This document shows positions 28,518 through 36,567 of a stretch of 64,000 nucleotides of DNA, one piece after another (position 1 is the first letter of the stretch; every line of letters begins with the position of its first letter). The stretch spans positions 186,001 through 250,000 of the forward strand of contig NZ_KK211081.1 of NCBI RefSeq assembly GCF_000620145.1, written 5' to 3'. The notes under the pieces were generated by a model, which saw only the letters and a list, made by a program, of their open reading frames with translations, was not told where the DNA came from and did not search any database. The position numbers and the translations under genes were made by a program. The DNA comes from Deefgea rivuli DSM 18356 (GTDB lineage Bacteria; Pseudomonadota; Gammaproteobacteria; Burkholderiales; Chitinibacteraceae).

Positions 28518-28646
28518 TCCACGAAAAACATGCCCCGCAGGAAATACCCTTGGGGTGCGAAAAACACGAAAGTAAATTCAAACTGTCTTTTACATCACCG
28601 CAATTAAAAGCAGCGCAAATTTCGTGCCTTTCGTGTATTTCGTGGA
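28518..28646. repeat. Family 1 palindromic repeat, copy C, with internal insert
   Basis: Ends are TCCACGAAAAACA and TATTTCGTGGA. Inside the left arm a 36-base segment containing GCCCC...GGGGTGC is bounded by the nine-base direct repeat CGAAAAACA (28522-28530 and 28558-28566). It lies between the zinc-finger gene and waaF. Confidence 0.8.
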
Positions 28647-28677
28647 CTCAAAGCTTTTTAAGTAAAAGGTTGATCCA

Positions 28678-29682
28678 GTGAAACGAATTCTGATCGTCGC
28701 GCCCGCTTGGGTGGGTGATGCCATCATGGCGCAGCCTTTGTACGCGCGCATCAAAGCCAGACGCCCCGATGCGATGATTGATGTGCTCGCGCCTGCGTGG
28801 ACGCGTCCGCTGCATGCGCGCATGGCCGAAATCAACGAGCTGATCGACGCGCCGTTTACGCACGGTGAATTGAAACTACGCGAACGCTGGAAGCTGGCGC
28901 GCGAGATCAAAGCACGCGGCTACGATCAAGTGATCGTACTACCCAATTCGCTCAAATCCGCGTTGGTGCCGCTGTTTGCCGGCATTCCCAAACGCACCGG
29001 TTGGCTCGGCGAAATGCGCTACGGTCTGCTGAACGACGCGCGCATTCTCGACCCAATTGCACTGCCGCAAATGGCGCAACGCTTTTATGCGCTGGGCGCG
29101 GATGCTGGCGTACCGCTAACAGAAGCGATGCCGTTTCCAGTTTTGACGATCAATCCAAACGAGCGCGCTACGACGGTTCATAAACTCGGTTTATCAATCG
29201 ACACGCCGATTGTCGCCATTTGCCCCGGCGCAGAATACGGCCCCGCCAAGCGCTGGCCGGCCAAACACGTTGCTGCGCTGGCGAATGAATTGATCGACGA
29301 AGGCAAGCAAGTTTGGCTATTTGGCTCGATCAAAGACGTTGAAATTTGTGCTGAAATCCAAGTCCTCGCGCCGCAGGTGCTCAATTTGGCGAGCAAAACC
29401 AGCCTCGCCGAAGCGATTGATTTAATGTCGCTCGCCAGCAGCGTGGTCTGTAATGATTCGGGCTTGATGCACGTCGCAGCGGCGCTGCAACGTCCGCTGG
29501 TGGCCGTATTTGGCTCTAGCTCGCCAACGTTTACACCGCCGCTGGCGATCAAGGCCAAAATTGTTACGCTGGATTTAGAATGCAGCCCCTGTTTTGAGCG
29601 CGTGTGCCCGCTGGGGCATATGGACTGCCTGAATAAACTCGACCCAGAGCGCGTGTATACCGCACTGAATAAATTGAAATAG
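28678..29682 (+). CDS. waaF: ADP-heptose:LPS heptosyltransferase II
   Basis: 334-residue cytoplasmic glycosyltransferase of family GT9 that adds the second heptose to the LPS inner core. It has the N-terminal ILIVAPAWVGDAIMAQPL, ICPGAEYGPAKRWP and the nucleotide-sugar site CNDSGLMHVAAALQRP, and the C-terminal CSPCFERVCPLGH typical of the family. It begins with GTG; AAGG lies about nine bases upstream. It sits between two family 1 palindromes. Confidence 0.93.
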   Translation: MKRILIVAPAWVGDAIMAQPLYARIKARRPDAMIDVLAPAWTRPLHARMAEINELIDAPFTHGELKLRERWKLAREIKARGYDQVIVLPNSLKSALVPLFAGIPKRTGWLGEMRYGLLNDARILDPIALPQMAQRFYALGADAGVPLTEAMPFPVLTINPNERATTVHKLGLSIDTPIVAICPGAEYGPAKRWPAKHVAALANELIDEGKQVWLFGSIKDVEICAEIQVLAPQVLNLASKTSLAEAIDLMSLASSVVCNDSGLMHVAAALQRPLVAVFGSSSPTFTPPLAIKAKIVTLDLECSPCFERVCPLGHMDCLNKLDPERVYTALNKLK

Positions 29683-29705
29683 TGATCCACTCAATTCAAA
29701 ACCGA

Positions 29706-29810
29706 GTCCACGAAAAGCACGAAAGCCACGAAAAAAACCAATAAGTGGCTTTCACTAATAACTCGAAAATATAAACTGTTATGTTCGTGTTTTTCGTGAC
29801 TTTCGTGGAC
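29706..29810. repeat. Family 1 palindromic repeat, copy D
   Basis: The left arm GTCCACGAAAAGCACGAAAG and the right arm ending GACTTTCGTGGAC pair over about 27 bases. The loop contains a further partial unit (TGGCTTTCAC). It lies between waaF and aroA. Confidence 0.85.
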
Positions 29811-29862
29811 CGATGACTTTGAACTTTGAGGCGTCTGCCAAATACTAAATAAGGAAAGCACC

Positions 29863-31152
29863 ATGGAATTTCTTGATCTTGCCCCGATTGCTGGCGTTAA
29901 TGGCCGCGTTGCGTTGCCCGGCTCAAAAAGCATTTCAAATCGCACGCTATTGCTCGCGGCCTTGTGCAGCGGCAGCACCAAAGTCCTTGGTCTACTCGCA
30001 TCGGACGACACACAGCGCATGCTCGAAGCCCTCGCTTCACTCGGCGTTAAAGTTGAACAAATCGGCGACAGTCGCGATTTTATCGTGCACGGTTGTGGCG
30101 GCGAATTTCCAGTGAAACAAGCTGAACTCTTTTTGGGCAATGCAGGCACAGCCTTCCGCCCATTGACCGCCGCACTGGCCTTCGCAGGCGGCGATTACAC
30201 GTTGACAGGCGTTGCGCGCATGCACGAGCGCCCGATTGGCGACTTGGTGACCGGCTTGCAACAAGCGGGTTGCGAAATTGAATATTTGGGCAATGATGGC
30301 TTTCCGCCGCTACGCATTCGCCCGGGCAGCATCAAGAGCGACCGCATTTCTGTAAAGGGTAATGTCTCCAGCCAGTTTCTCACTGGGCTATTGATGGCAA
30401 TACCCCTGACTAAACGCGATATGACGATTGATGTCGTTGGCGAATTAATTTCGAAACCCTACATCGAAATCACGCTGAATTTAATGGCGAAATTTGGCCT
30501 GAAAGTGGAGCGTAAAAGCTGGAACGAATTTTTCATTCCCGGCGGCCAAAGCTACACCAGCCCAGCCGAAATCCACGTTGAAGGCGACGCATCGAGCGCA
30601 TCGTACTTCCTCGCTGCGGGCGCAATCGGTGGTGGCGTAGTGCGCGTAGAAGGCGTCGGCTCAGCCAGTATTCAGGGCGACAAACGCTTTGCCGATACAC
30701 TGGCAGAAATGGGCGCGCAAATCACGTGGGGCGACAACTGGATTGAAGCAGCACCACCCGCCAGCGGCCAACTCACCGCGATTGACGTCGATCTGAACCA
30801 CATCCCTGATGCCGCGATGACGATTGCGATTGCCGCGCTGTATGCCAAAGGCACTACGACGATTCGCAATATCGAAAGCTGGCGCGTCAAAGAAACCGAC
30901 CGCCTCAGCGCGATGGCGACCGAGCTACGCAAAGTCGGCGCAACGGTTGAAGAAGGGCAAGATTGGATTTCAGTCACGCCGCCAGCAACACTCACCGCCA
31001 ACGCCGAAATCGACACCTACGACGATCACCGCATGGCGATGTGCTTCTCACTCGTCGCGATCAAAGGCGTGCCAGTACGCATCAACGATCCAAAATGCAC
31101 CGCCAAAACTTTTCCAACTTACTTTGAAGAATTGTCACGGATTGCGGTTTAA
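29863..31152 (+). CDS. aroA: 3-phosphoshikimate 1-carboxyvinyltransferase (EPSP synthase)
   Basis: 429-residue shikimate-pathway enzyme that joins phosphoenolpyruvate to shikimate-3-phosphate. Key sites are visible: [81 protein letters not shown] and [12 protein letters not shown]. It has the class I type of active-site sequence. The gene has a GGAAAG site before the ATG and a strong terminator after. Confidence 0.96.
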   Translation: MEFLDLAPIAGVNGRVALPGSKSISNRTLLLAALCSGSTKVLGLLASDDTQRMLEALASLGVKVEQIGDSRDFIVHGCGGEFPVKQAELFLGNAGTAFRPLTAALAFAGGDYTLTGVARMHERPIGDLVTGLQQAGCEIEYLGNDGFPPLRIRPGSIKSDRISVKGNVSSQFLTGLLMAIPLTKRDMTIDVVGELISKPYIEITLNLMAKFGLKVERKSWNEFFIPGGQSYTSPAEIHVEGDASSASYFLAAGAIGGGVVRVEGVGSASIQGDKRFADTLAEMGAQITWGDNWIEAAPPASGQLTAIDVDLNHIPDAAMTIAIAALYAKGTTTIRNIESWRVKETDRLSAMATELRKVGATVEEGQDWISVTPPATLTANAEIDTYDDHRMAMCFSLVAIKGVPVRINDPKCTAKTFPTYFEELSRIAV

Positions 31153-31169
31153 ACGCCTAAATCAGAAAT

Positions 31170-31203
31170 GCAAAAGCCGCACTATTGGTGCGGCTTTTTT
31201 TGA
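31170..31203 (+). terminator. Terminator of aroA
   Basis: Stem AAGCCGCAC/GTGCGGCTT around a short loop, followed by seven Ts, 20 bases after the aroA stop. Confidence 0.9.
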
Positions 31204-31323
31204 TGAGTACATTAAGGTATTGCCCTACAAGCATTGATCTTAAAAGCCCGTGACCAAATACATCAATCCGTAGAGCGGATTAGCCAAAAAGCAAAGAAAA
31301 TAATTTTTGGGATTAACAGATTT

Positions 31324-31752
31324 ATGGCATTCAAACTATTACCCATCAGTGATGACTATCTACCGATGGTAAAAGAAATCTCAAGCTTACATATTTCTTC
31401 GTATAGACAAACCTGGGCAATTGATCCCGAGTCATCCGATTGCTTAATTTTCATCGGTCGTGATTATCTCGATCCGAGTGTTCCCAGTTACTTTGCGCTA
31501 CTAACCAGAAATCAGAAAGAGCACTGGAGCTTTGAAATGCTGAGCATCCGATATTGTGGACAAAGGCATATAGAAGATTTTCTACTCCAAGATGAACCGA
31601 AGCCTGATTATGTAGTTGTTCTTAAGCCGAATGAAAGCTACCAATCGAATCCAGATATTATTAAAACCAAGATTCGCGACGCTGTGCGAGCGTTAGAGAA
31701 AAGACCAGGTTTAGAATTCTTATTTATCCCACGCTGGAACGGTTTTCGATGA
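31324..31752 (+). CDS. Orphan protein of unknown function
   Basis: 142-residue cytoplasmic protein from the ATG at 31324 (the frame is open from a TTG at 31234 but that part looks non-coding). I do not recognise a family. It has no signal peptide or membrane segment and is mixed alpha/beta with a charged C-terminal helix (PDIIKTKIRDAVRALEKRPG). The gene is more AT-rich than the flanking aroA and msrB, which suggests recent gain. It is bounded by the aroA terminator and by a nine-base perfect hairpin at 31839, so it is a one-gene unit. Confidence 0.55.
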   Translation: MAFKLLPISDDYLPMVKEISSLHISSYRQTWAIDPESSDCLIFIGRDYLDPSVPSYFALLTRNQKEHWSFEMLSIRYCGQRHIEDFLLQDEPKPDYVVVLKPNESYQSNPDIIKTKIRDAVRALEKRPGLEFLFIPRWNGFR

Positions 31753-31838
31753 GTCCTGTAGGGTATGCAAAACTTGATTTTCGTATGAGAACTGTACGTT
31801 AATTCATCAGGCAGGTGATCTGAACCGCATTCTGGTGC

Positions 31839-31859
31839 GTAAATCCCAGCGGGATTTAC
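31839..31859. other. Perfect nine-base hairpin between convergent genes
   Basis: GTAAATCCC (31839-31847) and GGGATTTAC (31851-31859) pair around AGC. There is no T-run on either side. It may end the orphan gene and msrB, which converge here. Confidence 0.5.
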
Positions 31860-31868
31860 ACACACACC

Positions 31869-32261
31869 CTACTTCGCCTCAAAATCCAACGCCACCGAAT
31901 TAATGCAATAGCGCTCGCCGGTTGGTTCTGGGCCGTCAGGGAAGACGTGGCCTAAGTGCGCGTCGCATTGCGTGCAGCGCACTTCGATGCGCTCCATGCC
32001 GTGGCTACGGTCGACGATGCGGGTGATTCCTGATTCATCCGCTGCGAGGAAAAAGCTCGGCCAGCCGCAGCCAGCGTCAAATTGCGTGGCTGTTTCAAAT
32101 AACAAAGCGCCACAGCAGATGCAGTGATACTGCCCTGCGGCGTGGTTTCGATAATATTGGCCACTAAACGGCCGCTCAGTGCCGTGCTGCCGCGCGACAT
32201 AGTAAGACTCTGGCGTGAGCATCGCGCGCCACTCTTCATCGGTTTTAATCACTTTATCCAT
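31869..32261 (-). CDS. msrB: Peptide-methionine (R)-S-oxide reductase MsrB
   Basis: 130-residue enzyme that reduces the R form of methionine sulfoxide in proteins. The start at 32261 has AGGAG six bases upstream, while the ATG two codons earlier has no room for a ribosome site. Two zinc CxxC pairs are visible (CICC, CTQC), as are the catalytic RYCINSVAL and the family runs [10 protein letters not shown] and [12 protein letters not shown]. It has no signal peptide, so it is cytoplasmic. Confidence 0.95.
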   Translation of the reverse strand: MDKVIKTDEEWRAMLTPESYYVARQHGTERPFSGQYYRNHAAGQYHCICCGALLFETATQFDAGCGWPSFFLAADESGITRIVDRSHGMERIEVRCTQCDAHLGHVFPDGPEPTGERYCINSVALDFEAK

Positions 32262-32338
32262 TTGCATCTCCTAGATTCGTCTACAGCCTACGCCGAAACT
32301 GCTAACATCAAATCTCATCGTCTATTTGAGCCAAAATT

Positions 32339-32662
32339 ATGTTCTTCGTTCGTCGCAATGCCAGTGGTGAAATTATGGCGCTGTCTAAAGAAATGACCAG
32401 CGGATATTCCGAGCAACTCGATGCCAATCACCCCGAAGTGCTAAAATTTTTATCGCAATCGGATGAAGTATTTAATGATTTAGATACGAGTTTGATTCGC
32501 GTGATCGAAGATTTGGTCGATGTACTCATCGATAAAAATGTTTTGCGTCTGACCGATTTACCGCTGCCAGCACAAGAAAAACTACTTTCGCGCAAGAAAG
32601 TACGTAGCTCGCTGAAAAACTCACTCAATATCTTGGTGGATAACGATCAGGGCCTGATTTAG
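32339..32662 (+). CDS. Conserved small protein of unknown function (misnamed tryptophan synthase beta-like in databases)
   Basis: 107-residue acidic protein resembling a family common in betaproteobacteria. Members start with MxxVRR...G.I.ALS, have a central helical SDLALVRVLEDLIDLL-like segment (here SLIRVIEDLVDVLIDK) and an LPLPAQEKLLSRK stretch, and end in DDxGLI. The database name tryptophan synthase beta-like protein has no functional basis that I can see. The last codons and the stop lie in a 13-base perfect hairpin. Confidence 0.7.
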   Translation: MFFVRRNASGEIMALSKEMTSGYSEQLDANHPEVLKFLSQSDEVFNDLDTSLIRVIEDLVDVLIDKNVLRLTDLPLPAQEKLLSRKKVRSSLKNSLNILVDNDQGLI

Positions 32663-32674
32663 GCCCTGATCGTT
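32642..32674 (+). terminator. Thirteen-base perfect hairpin over the stop codon
   Basis: AACGATCAGGGCC (32642-32654) and GGCCCTGATCGTT (32662-32674) pair exactly around seven bases that include the TAG stop. It lacks a long T-run, so it may be a weak terminator or a stability element. Confidence 0.55.
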
Positions 32675-32719
32675 ATATCTAGTTCAGGCTAGCACGGTGG
32701 CTTTCTGTAATACGCTAGC

Positions 32720-33058
32720 TTATTTATTAGCGCTGGTACTAAATTGATAGCGGTCGTGCACCAATGGCTCATCCAGATTGGCATCGGTGAGCGTGAGGCC
32801 TTGCTTGCTGGCGCGCGCTTTAACTTCATCGCGGCACTTGGCATCGCTTGGCGCCGCTACCCCGTATAGAACCTTGCCACAGTCAGCCAGCAGCTCAGCA
32901 AACTGCGCGGGCGGAATATTCAAAAGTGGATTTTGATATTTTGGATCGCTTGATGCAGATTCAATCTGTGGCGAATTCGCTTGAGATGGGGTTTTCTCGC
33001 CACAGGCCACTAAAACCAAACTCAAAGCCAAGACCAAACCTCGGAATGCCATATTCAT
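32720..33058 (-). CDS. Small lipoprotein of unknown function
   Basis: 112-residue lipoprotein; the lipobox is LVAC with the Cys near residue 19, followed by a Ser/Pro/Gln-rich linker. The globular part has two Cys (ADCGKVLYG, DAKCRDEVKAR) that may form a disulfide, in a pattern seen in small periplasmic helical proteins. I cannot name a function. AAGGA lies seven bases before the ATG. Confidence 0.65.
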   Translation of the reverse strand: MNMAFRGLVLALSLVLVACGEKTPSQANSPQIESASSDPKYQNPLLNIPPAQFAELLADCGKVLYGVAAPSDAKCRDEVKARASKQGLTLTDANLDEPLVHDRYQFSTSANK

Positions 33059-33202
33059 CGCCTCATCCTTTTTTTATATTTAATTTGAAGCGTTAATGTA
33101 CCTGAATTTGGACTTGATTTGAATCAATTCAAAAGCTGGCAACGACTAGCATCAAAGACTGAATGAAGTAGATAGCGTAGGAGATGGATTTATTGCAGAC
33201 AA

Positions 33203-33234
33203 TAAAAAACGACTTAGCTCGCGCTTAAGTCGTT
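33203..33234 (-). terminator. Terminator of the tRNA operon
   Basis: On the minus strand AACGACTTA (33234-33226) pairs with TAAGTCGTT (33216-33208) and is followed by a run of Ts. It lies 14 bases after the last tRNA. Confidence 0.85.
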
Positions 33235-33247
33235 ATTTATTCGAATT

Positions 33248-33322
33248 TGGCGTTCCCACGGGGAATCGAACCCCGGCCGCCGCCGTGAAAGGGCAGTGTT
33301 CTAACCGCTAAACTATGGGAAC
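33248..33322 (-). tRNA. tRNA-Glu (TTC), first-listed copy
   Basis: A full cloverleaf is readable: acceptor GTTCCCA/TGGGAAC, anticodon loop CCTTTCACG with TTC, T-loop TTCGATT, encoded CCA. It differs from the other tRNA-Glu at 33504 in the acceptor stem and D-arm. Confidence 0.95.
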
Positions 33323-33387
33323 TTTGGTCTACTGAAGATGACTGATAAAATCAAAAATCTAAAGAGATGTACTACTTAAGTAAGAAG

Positions 33388-33464
33388 TGGTGCGCCCGGA
33401 GCGATTCGAACGCCCGACCCTCTGGTTCGTAGCCAGATACTCTATCCAACTGAGCTACGGGCGC
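33388..33464 (-). tRNA. tRNA-Arg (ACG), copy 1
   Basis: Acceptor GCGCCCG/CGGGCGC, anticodon loop CTACGAA with ACG (the first base is expected to be edited to inosine), T-loop TTCGAAT, encoded CCA. It is identical to the copy at 33602. Confidence 0.95.
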
Positions 33465-33503
33465 ACTGTACTTGCAAACTTTAAAACTTACCAACTCGAC
33501 AGT

Positions 33504-33579
33504 TGGCGTCTCCACGGGGATTCGAACCCCGGTCGCCGCCGTGAAAGGGCAGTGTCCTAGGCCTCTAGACGATGGAGAC
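33504..33579 (-). tRNA. tRNA-Glu (TTC), second copy
   Basis: Acceptor GTCTCCA/TGGAGAC, D-arm TCTAGAGGCCTAGGA, anticodon TTC in the same loop as the other copy, encoded CCA. Confidence 0.95.
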
Positions 33580-33601
33580 TCTGTAAAACGCTTTATTTGT
33601 A

Positions 33602-33678
33602 TGGTGCGCCCGGAGCGATTCGAACGCCCGACCCTCTGGTTCGTAGCCAGATACTCTATCCAACTGAGCTACGGGCGC
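33602..33678 (-). tRNA. tRNA-Arg (ACG), copy 2
   Basis: Identical in sequence to the tRNA-Arg at 33388, including the encoded CCA. The Glu-Arg pair is tandemly duplicated. Confidence 0.95.
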
Positions 33679-33696
33679 ATCTTACAAAAAAGTTCC

Positions 33697-33788
33697 TGGC
33701 GGAGACGGAGGGATTCGAACCCTCGATACAGATTACTCCGTATGTCGCCTTAGCAGGGCGGTGATTTCAGCCACTCATCCACATCTCC
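33697..33788 (-). tRNA. tRNA-Ser (GCT)
   Basis: 92-base class II tRNA with a long variable arm. Acceptor GGAGATG pairs with CGTCTCC (one wobble), the anticodon loop CTGCTAA carries GCT, and CCA is encoded. It is first in the operon, just downstream of a consensus promoter. Confidence 0.95.
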
Positions 33789-33803
33789 GTTCAGGGAGAC
33801 CGA

Positions 33804-33832
33804 ATAATATACACACTATTCAGCTCCGTCAA
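33804..33832 (-). promoter_or_regulatory. Consensus promoter of the tRNA operon
   Basis: Minus strand -35 TTGACG (33827-33832) and -10 TATTAT (33804-33809) with an ideal 17-base spacer, 15 bases before the tRNA-Ser 5' end. The -35 overlaps the end of the 36-base palindrome at 33830-33865. Confidence 0.82.
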
Positions 33833-33865
33833 CACTTTGACTGAAATATTTCAGACAAAGTGTTG
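33830..33865. terminator. 36-base palindrome between lysC and the tRNA operon
   Basis: CAACACTTTG, one mismatched A, then CTGAAATATTTCAG, A and CAAAGTGTTG form a nearly perfect palindrome seven bases after the lysC stop. It has no T-run. It probably ends lysC and touches the -35 of the tRNA promoter. Confidence 0.6.
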
Positions 33866-33871
33866 ATTTAC

Positions 33872-35098
33872 TTAGGCTACGCGGTCAAGGCCAAATGCTT
33901 TATGCAACACACGAACAGCAAGCTCTAGATACTTCTCATCCAATACCACCGAAATCTTGATTTCAGAAGTTGAGATCATTTGGATATTGATACCTTCTTC
34001 GGCCAAAGTGCGGAACATCGTCGATGCCACGCCCACGTGCGAGCGCATGCCCACGCCAACGATAGACACTTTACAGATCTTGTCGTCGCCAGAGACCGAT
34101 TTACCGCCGATTTGCGCTTGAACGCCTTCTAGCACCTTCACAGTGCGAGCCAACTCGCCTTTTGGTACGGTGAACGAGAAATCAGTGGTACCGTCTTGAC
34201 CGACGTTTTGGATAATCATATCCACGTCGATATTAGCGTCTGCAATTGGGCCGAGGATTTGGTAAGCAATACCTGGCTTATCAGGTACACCAATCACATT
34301 AACACGGGCTTCGTCGCGATTAAATGCGATGCCGGAGATGACAGGTTTTTCCACGGTAGAGTCTTCCTCAAAAGTAATCAACGTGCCCTCGCCTTCTTCT
34401 TGGAAGGAAGACAGCACGCGTAATTTCACATTGTATTTACCTGCAAACTCGACGGAGCGAATTTGCAAAATTTTCGAGCCCAAGCTGGCCATTTCTAGCA
34501 TTTCTTCAAACGTAATCGTTTTCAGCTTGCGCGCTTCAGGCACCACACGCGGATCGGTCGTATAAACACCATCCACGTCGGTATAAATTTGGCACTCATC
34601 CGCTTTTAAAGCGGCAGCCAATGCCACGCCAGACGTATCCGAGCCACCACGGCCCAAGGTCGTGATATTGCCGTTGGCATCCACACCTTGGAAACCCGCG
34701 ACGACAACGACTTTGCCAGCACTCAAATCGGCACGCATACTTGCGTCATCGATATGCTGAATACGTGCTTTGGTGTGCGCACTATCGGTAAGGATTTTGA
34801 CTTGGGCACCCGTATAAGAAACGGCTTCAATGCCGATTTCTTTCAGCGCCATCACCAACAAACCAATCGTAACTTGTTCGCCGGTAGAGACGATCACGTC
34901 GAGTTCACGCGGATCTGGATTAGCTTGGATTTCTTTAGCGAGGCCAATCAAACGATTGGTTTCACCCGACATAGCCGACAACACAACCACGAGGTCATGT
35001 CCTTGCGCTTTATGCTTGGCGACGCGGCGAGCTACATTTTTAATTCGGTCGGTACTACCCACCGATGTGCCACCGTATTTCTGGACGATCAATGCCAT
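33872..35098 (-). CDS. lysC: Aspartate kinase LysC
   Basis: 408-residue aspartokinase that phosphorylates aspartate, the first step to lysine, threonine, methionine and diaminopimelate. The N-terminal kinase domain shows [52 protein letters not shown] and [13 protein letters not shown]. Two ACT domains follow from about residue 265 ([17 protein letters not shown] and [19 protein letters not shown]), expected to bind lysine/threonine for feedback control. It has the short-linker beta-subunit-containing layout of the monofunctional enzyme. Confidence 0.96.
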   Translation of the reverse strand: MALIVQKYGGTSVGSTDRIKNVARRVAKHKAQGHDLVVVLSAMSGETNRLIGLAKEIQANPDPRELDVIVSTGEQVTIGLLVMALKEIGIEAVSYTGAQVKILTDSAHTKARIQHIDDASMRADLSAGKVVVVAGFQGVDANGNITTLGRGGSDTSGVALAAALKADECQIYTDVDGVYTTDPRVVPEARKLKTITFEEMLEMASLGSKILQIRSVEFAGKYNVKLRVLSSFQEEGEGTLITFEEDSTVEKPVISGIAFNRDEARVNVIGVPDKPGIAYQILGPIADANIDVDMIIQNVGQDGTTDFSFTVPKGELARTVKVLEGVQAQIGGKSVSGDDKICKVSIVGVGMRSHVGVASTMFRTLAEEGINIQMISTSEIKISVVLDEKYLELAVRVLHKAFGLDRVA

Positions 35099-35311
35099 GA
35101 TTCAACCTGCGGGCGGGATTAAAATAAACGGAGTAATTGTAAAGGAAGCCCCCCCGCTTGGGGAGTGCCAATTGAATTGATTTATGAAGATTTTATTTAG
35201 TAGCAGGAAGAAGGCCGCACAATGGGCGTAAAAACACATGAATTACAACAGTTTGCTAACAATTAATTCGAATCACCGCGAATTAGTGTGAAAAACCTCA
35301 CGAAGAGATAC

Positions 35312-36382
35312 TTAAACGTTATGCACCGGCACTCGGGCGGTCAGCGCGCACATGAGTTCATAGCTAATCGTACCCGCTGCAGCCGCAACTTCATCAATTG
35401 GCAAATGCTCGCCCCACAGTTCAACACGGCTACCGATGTCCAAATGAGGCCACGGCGTTAAATCAATGCACAGCATATCCATCGATACTCGCCCCAGCAA
35501 ACGCGTGCGCTGCCCTGCAATCCAAACTGGCGTTCCGGTTGGTGCGTGGCGCGGATAACCATCGGCATAGCCGCAAGCCACAATGCCGATCCGCATATCT
35601 TGATCAGCAGTAAACGTCGCACCGTAGCCGACCGTATCACCAGCGCTCAGCGTTTGAACACCAATCACTTGCGAGCGCAAGCTCATTACCGCTTGTAAAC
35701 CCAAACTCTGAGCCGTTTTAGCGGCAAAAGGCGATGAGCCGTACAAGGCAACGCCGGGGCGAACCCAATCGCCCTGCACTTCTGGGAAAGCAAAAATAGC
35801 GGCTGAATTGGCGGTACTAATAGGGAGATTCAAACCCGCTGTCGCAGCTTGAAACCGTTGCCACTGCGCGGAGATACCCAACTCAGGCTCATCCGCAGTC
35901 GCAAAATGCATCATTAATGTGATATCGGCGACATTCTGACATTGCTGCAAACGGGTGACCGATTGCGCGGCGCTTTCCGCCGGAAAGCCCAAGCGATTCA
36001 TACCGGTATTGAGTTTTAGGAAAATAGAAATCGGCCGAACCAGCTGCGCCTGCTCTAGCCATTCAATATGCAGCACAGAATGCACTGCAATCGATAAATT
36101 ATAAGTTGCGCAATCGCTTAACTCAGCAGCGCTAAATACGCCTTCGAGTAATAAAATTGGCTGAGTGATGCCATTACGGCGTAATTGAATGGCAGTTTCA
36201 ATTTCCAGAATCGCAAAGCCGTCAGCATCGGGCAAAGCCGCCACGACGCGCTCAACGCCATGGCCGTAGCCATTGGCTTTAATCACCGCCAAAGCACGCG
36301 CTCTTGGGGCGCGTTGCTGAATCAATTGATAATTATGCGCTAAGGCAGCGGCATTAAATAAGGCTTCAATCGGACGAGACAT
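35312..36382 (-). CDS. alr: Alanine racemase
   Basis: 356-residue PLP enzyme that makes D-alanine for peptidoglycan. The PLP lysine is Lys34 in ALAVIKANGYGHG. Further motifs are LKLNTGMNRLGF, VRPGVALYGSSP, the catalytic Tyr in VGYGATF and the C-terminal GRVSMDMLCIDLT and ISYELMCAL. Nothing in the sequence separates a constitutive Alr from a catabolic DadX; the lack of a dadA neighbour favours Alr. Confidence 0.94.
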   Translation of the reverse strand: MSRPIEALFNAAALAHNYQLIQQRAPRARALAVIKANGYGHGVERVVAALPDADGFAILEIETAIQLRRNGITQPILLLEGVFSAAELSDCATYNLSIAVHSVLHIEWLEQAQLVRPISIFLKLNTGMNRLGFPAESAAQSVTRLQQCQNVADITLMMHFATADEPELGISAQWQRFQAATAGLNLPISTANSAAIFAFPEVQGDWVRPGVALYGSSPFAAKTAQSLGLQAVMSLRSQVIGVQTLSAGDTVGYGATFTADQDMRIGIVACGYADGYPRHAPTGTPVWIAGQRTRLLGRVSMDMLCIDLTPWPHLDIGSRVELWGEHLPIDEVAAAAGTISYELMCALTARVPVHNV

Positions 36383-36398
36383 TGCAGCTTCTGATTAG

Positions 36399-36531
36399 TA
36401 AGTAGTAAAGCAAAAGTTTTGGCCTAAGGCCACCCAGTCTTGCATCGTTGTCTCGCCTTGTCGTACTAGCAGTAGATGTACTGCCTGCGGCTTCGACGCC
36501 TTGTCATAAAACTTTTGCGCAAGTACTTAAG
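36399..36531. repeat. Family 2 palindromic repeat, copy A
   Basis: The left end TAAGTAGTAAAGCAAAAG and the right end CTTTTGCGCAAGTACTTA are inverted relative to one another. The centre has GTAC-loop-GTAC. The 52 bases at 36409-36460 are identical to 63213-63264. It lies between alr and the DedA gene. Confidence 0.85.
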
Positions 36532-36567
36532 TTAGGCAAAAATTCTTTGCATGAGCACTGAAGGGAA

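Noticed and set aside
35099-35311. Lysine riboswitch upstream of lysC
   Set aside because: The 213-base leader region shows only a small C/G-rich hairpin and none of the conserved lysine-aptamer segments.
36399-36531. Family 2 repeat as an insertion sequence or CRISPR remnant
   Set aside because: It has no coding capacity, no regularly spaced units, and is a single palindrome.
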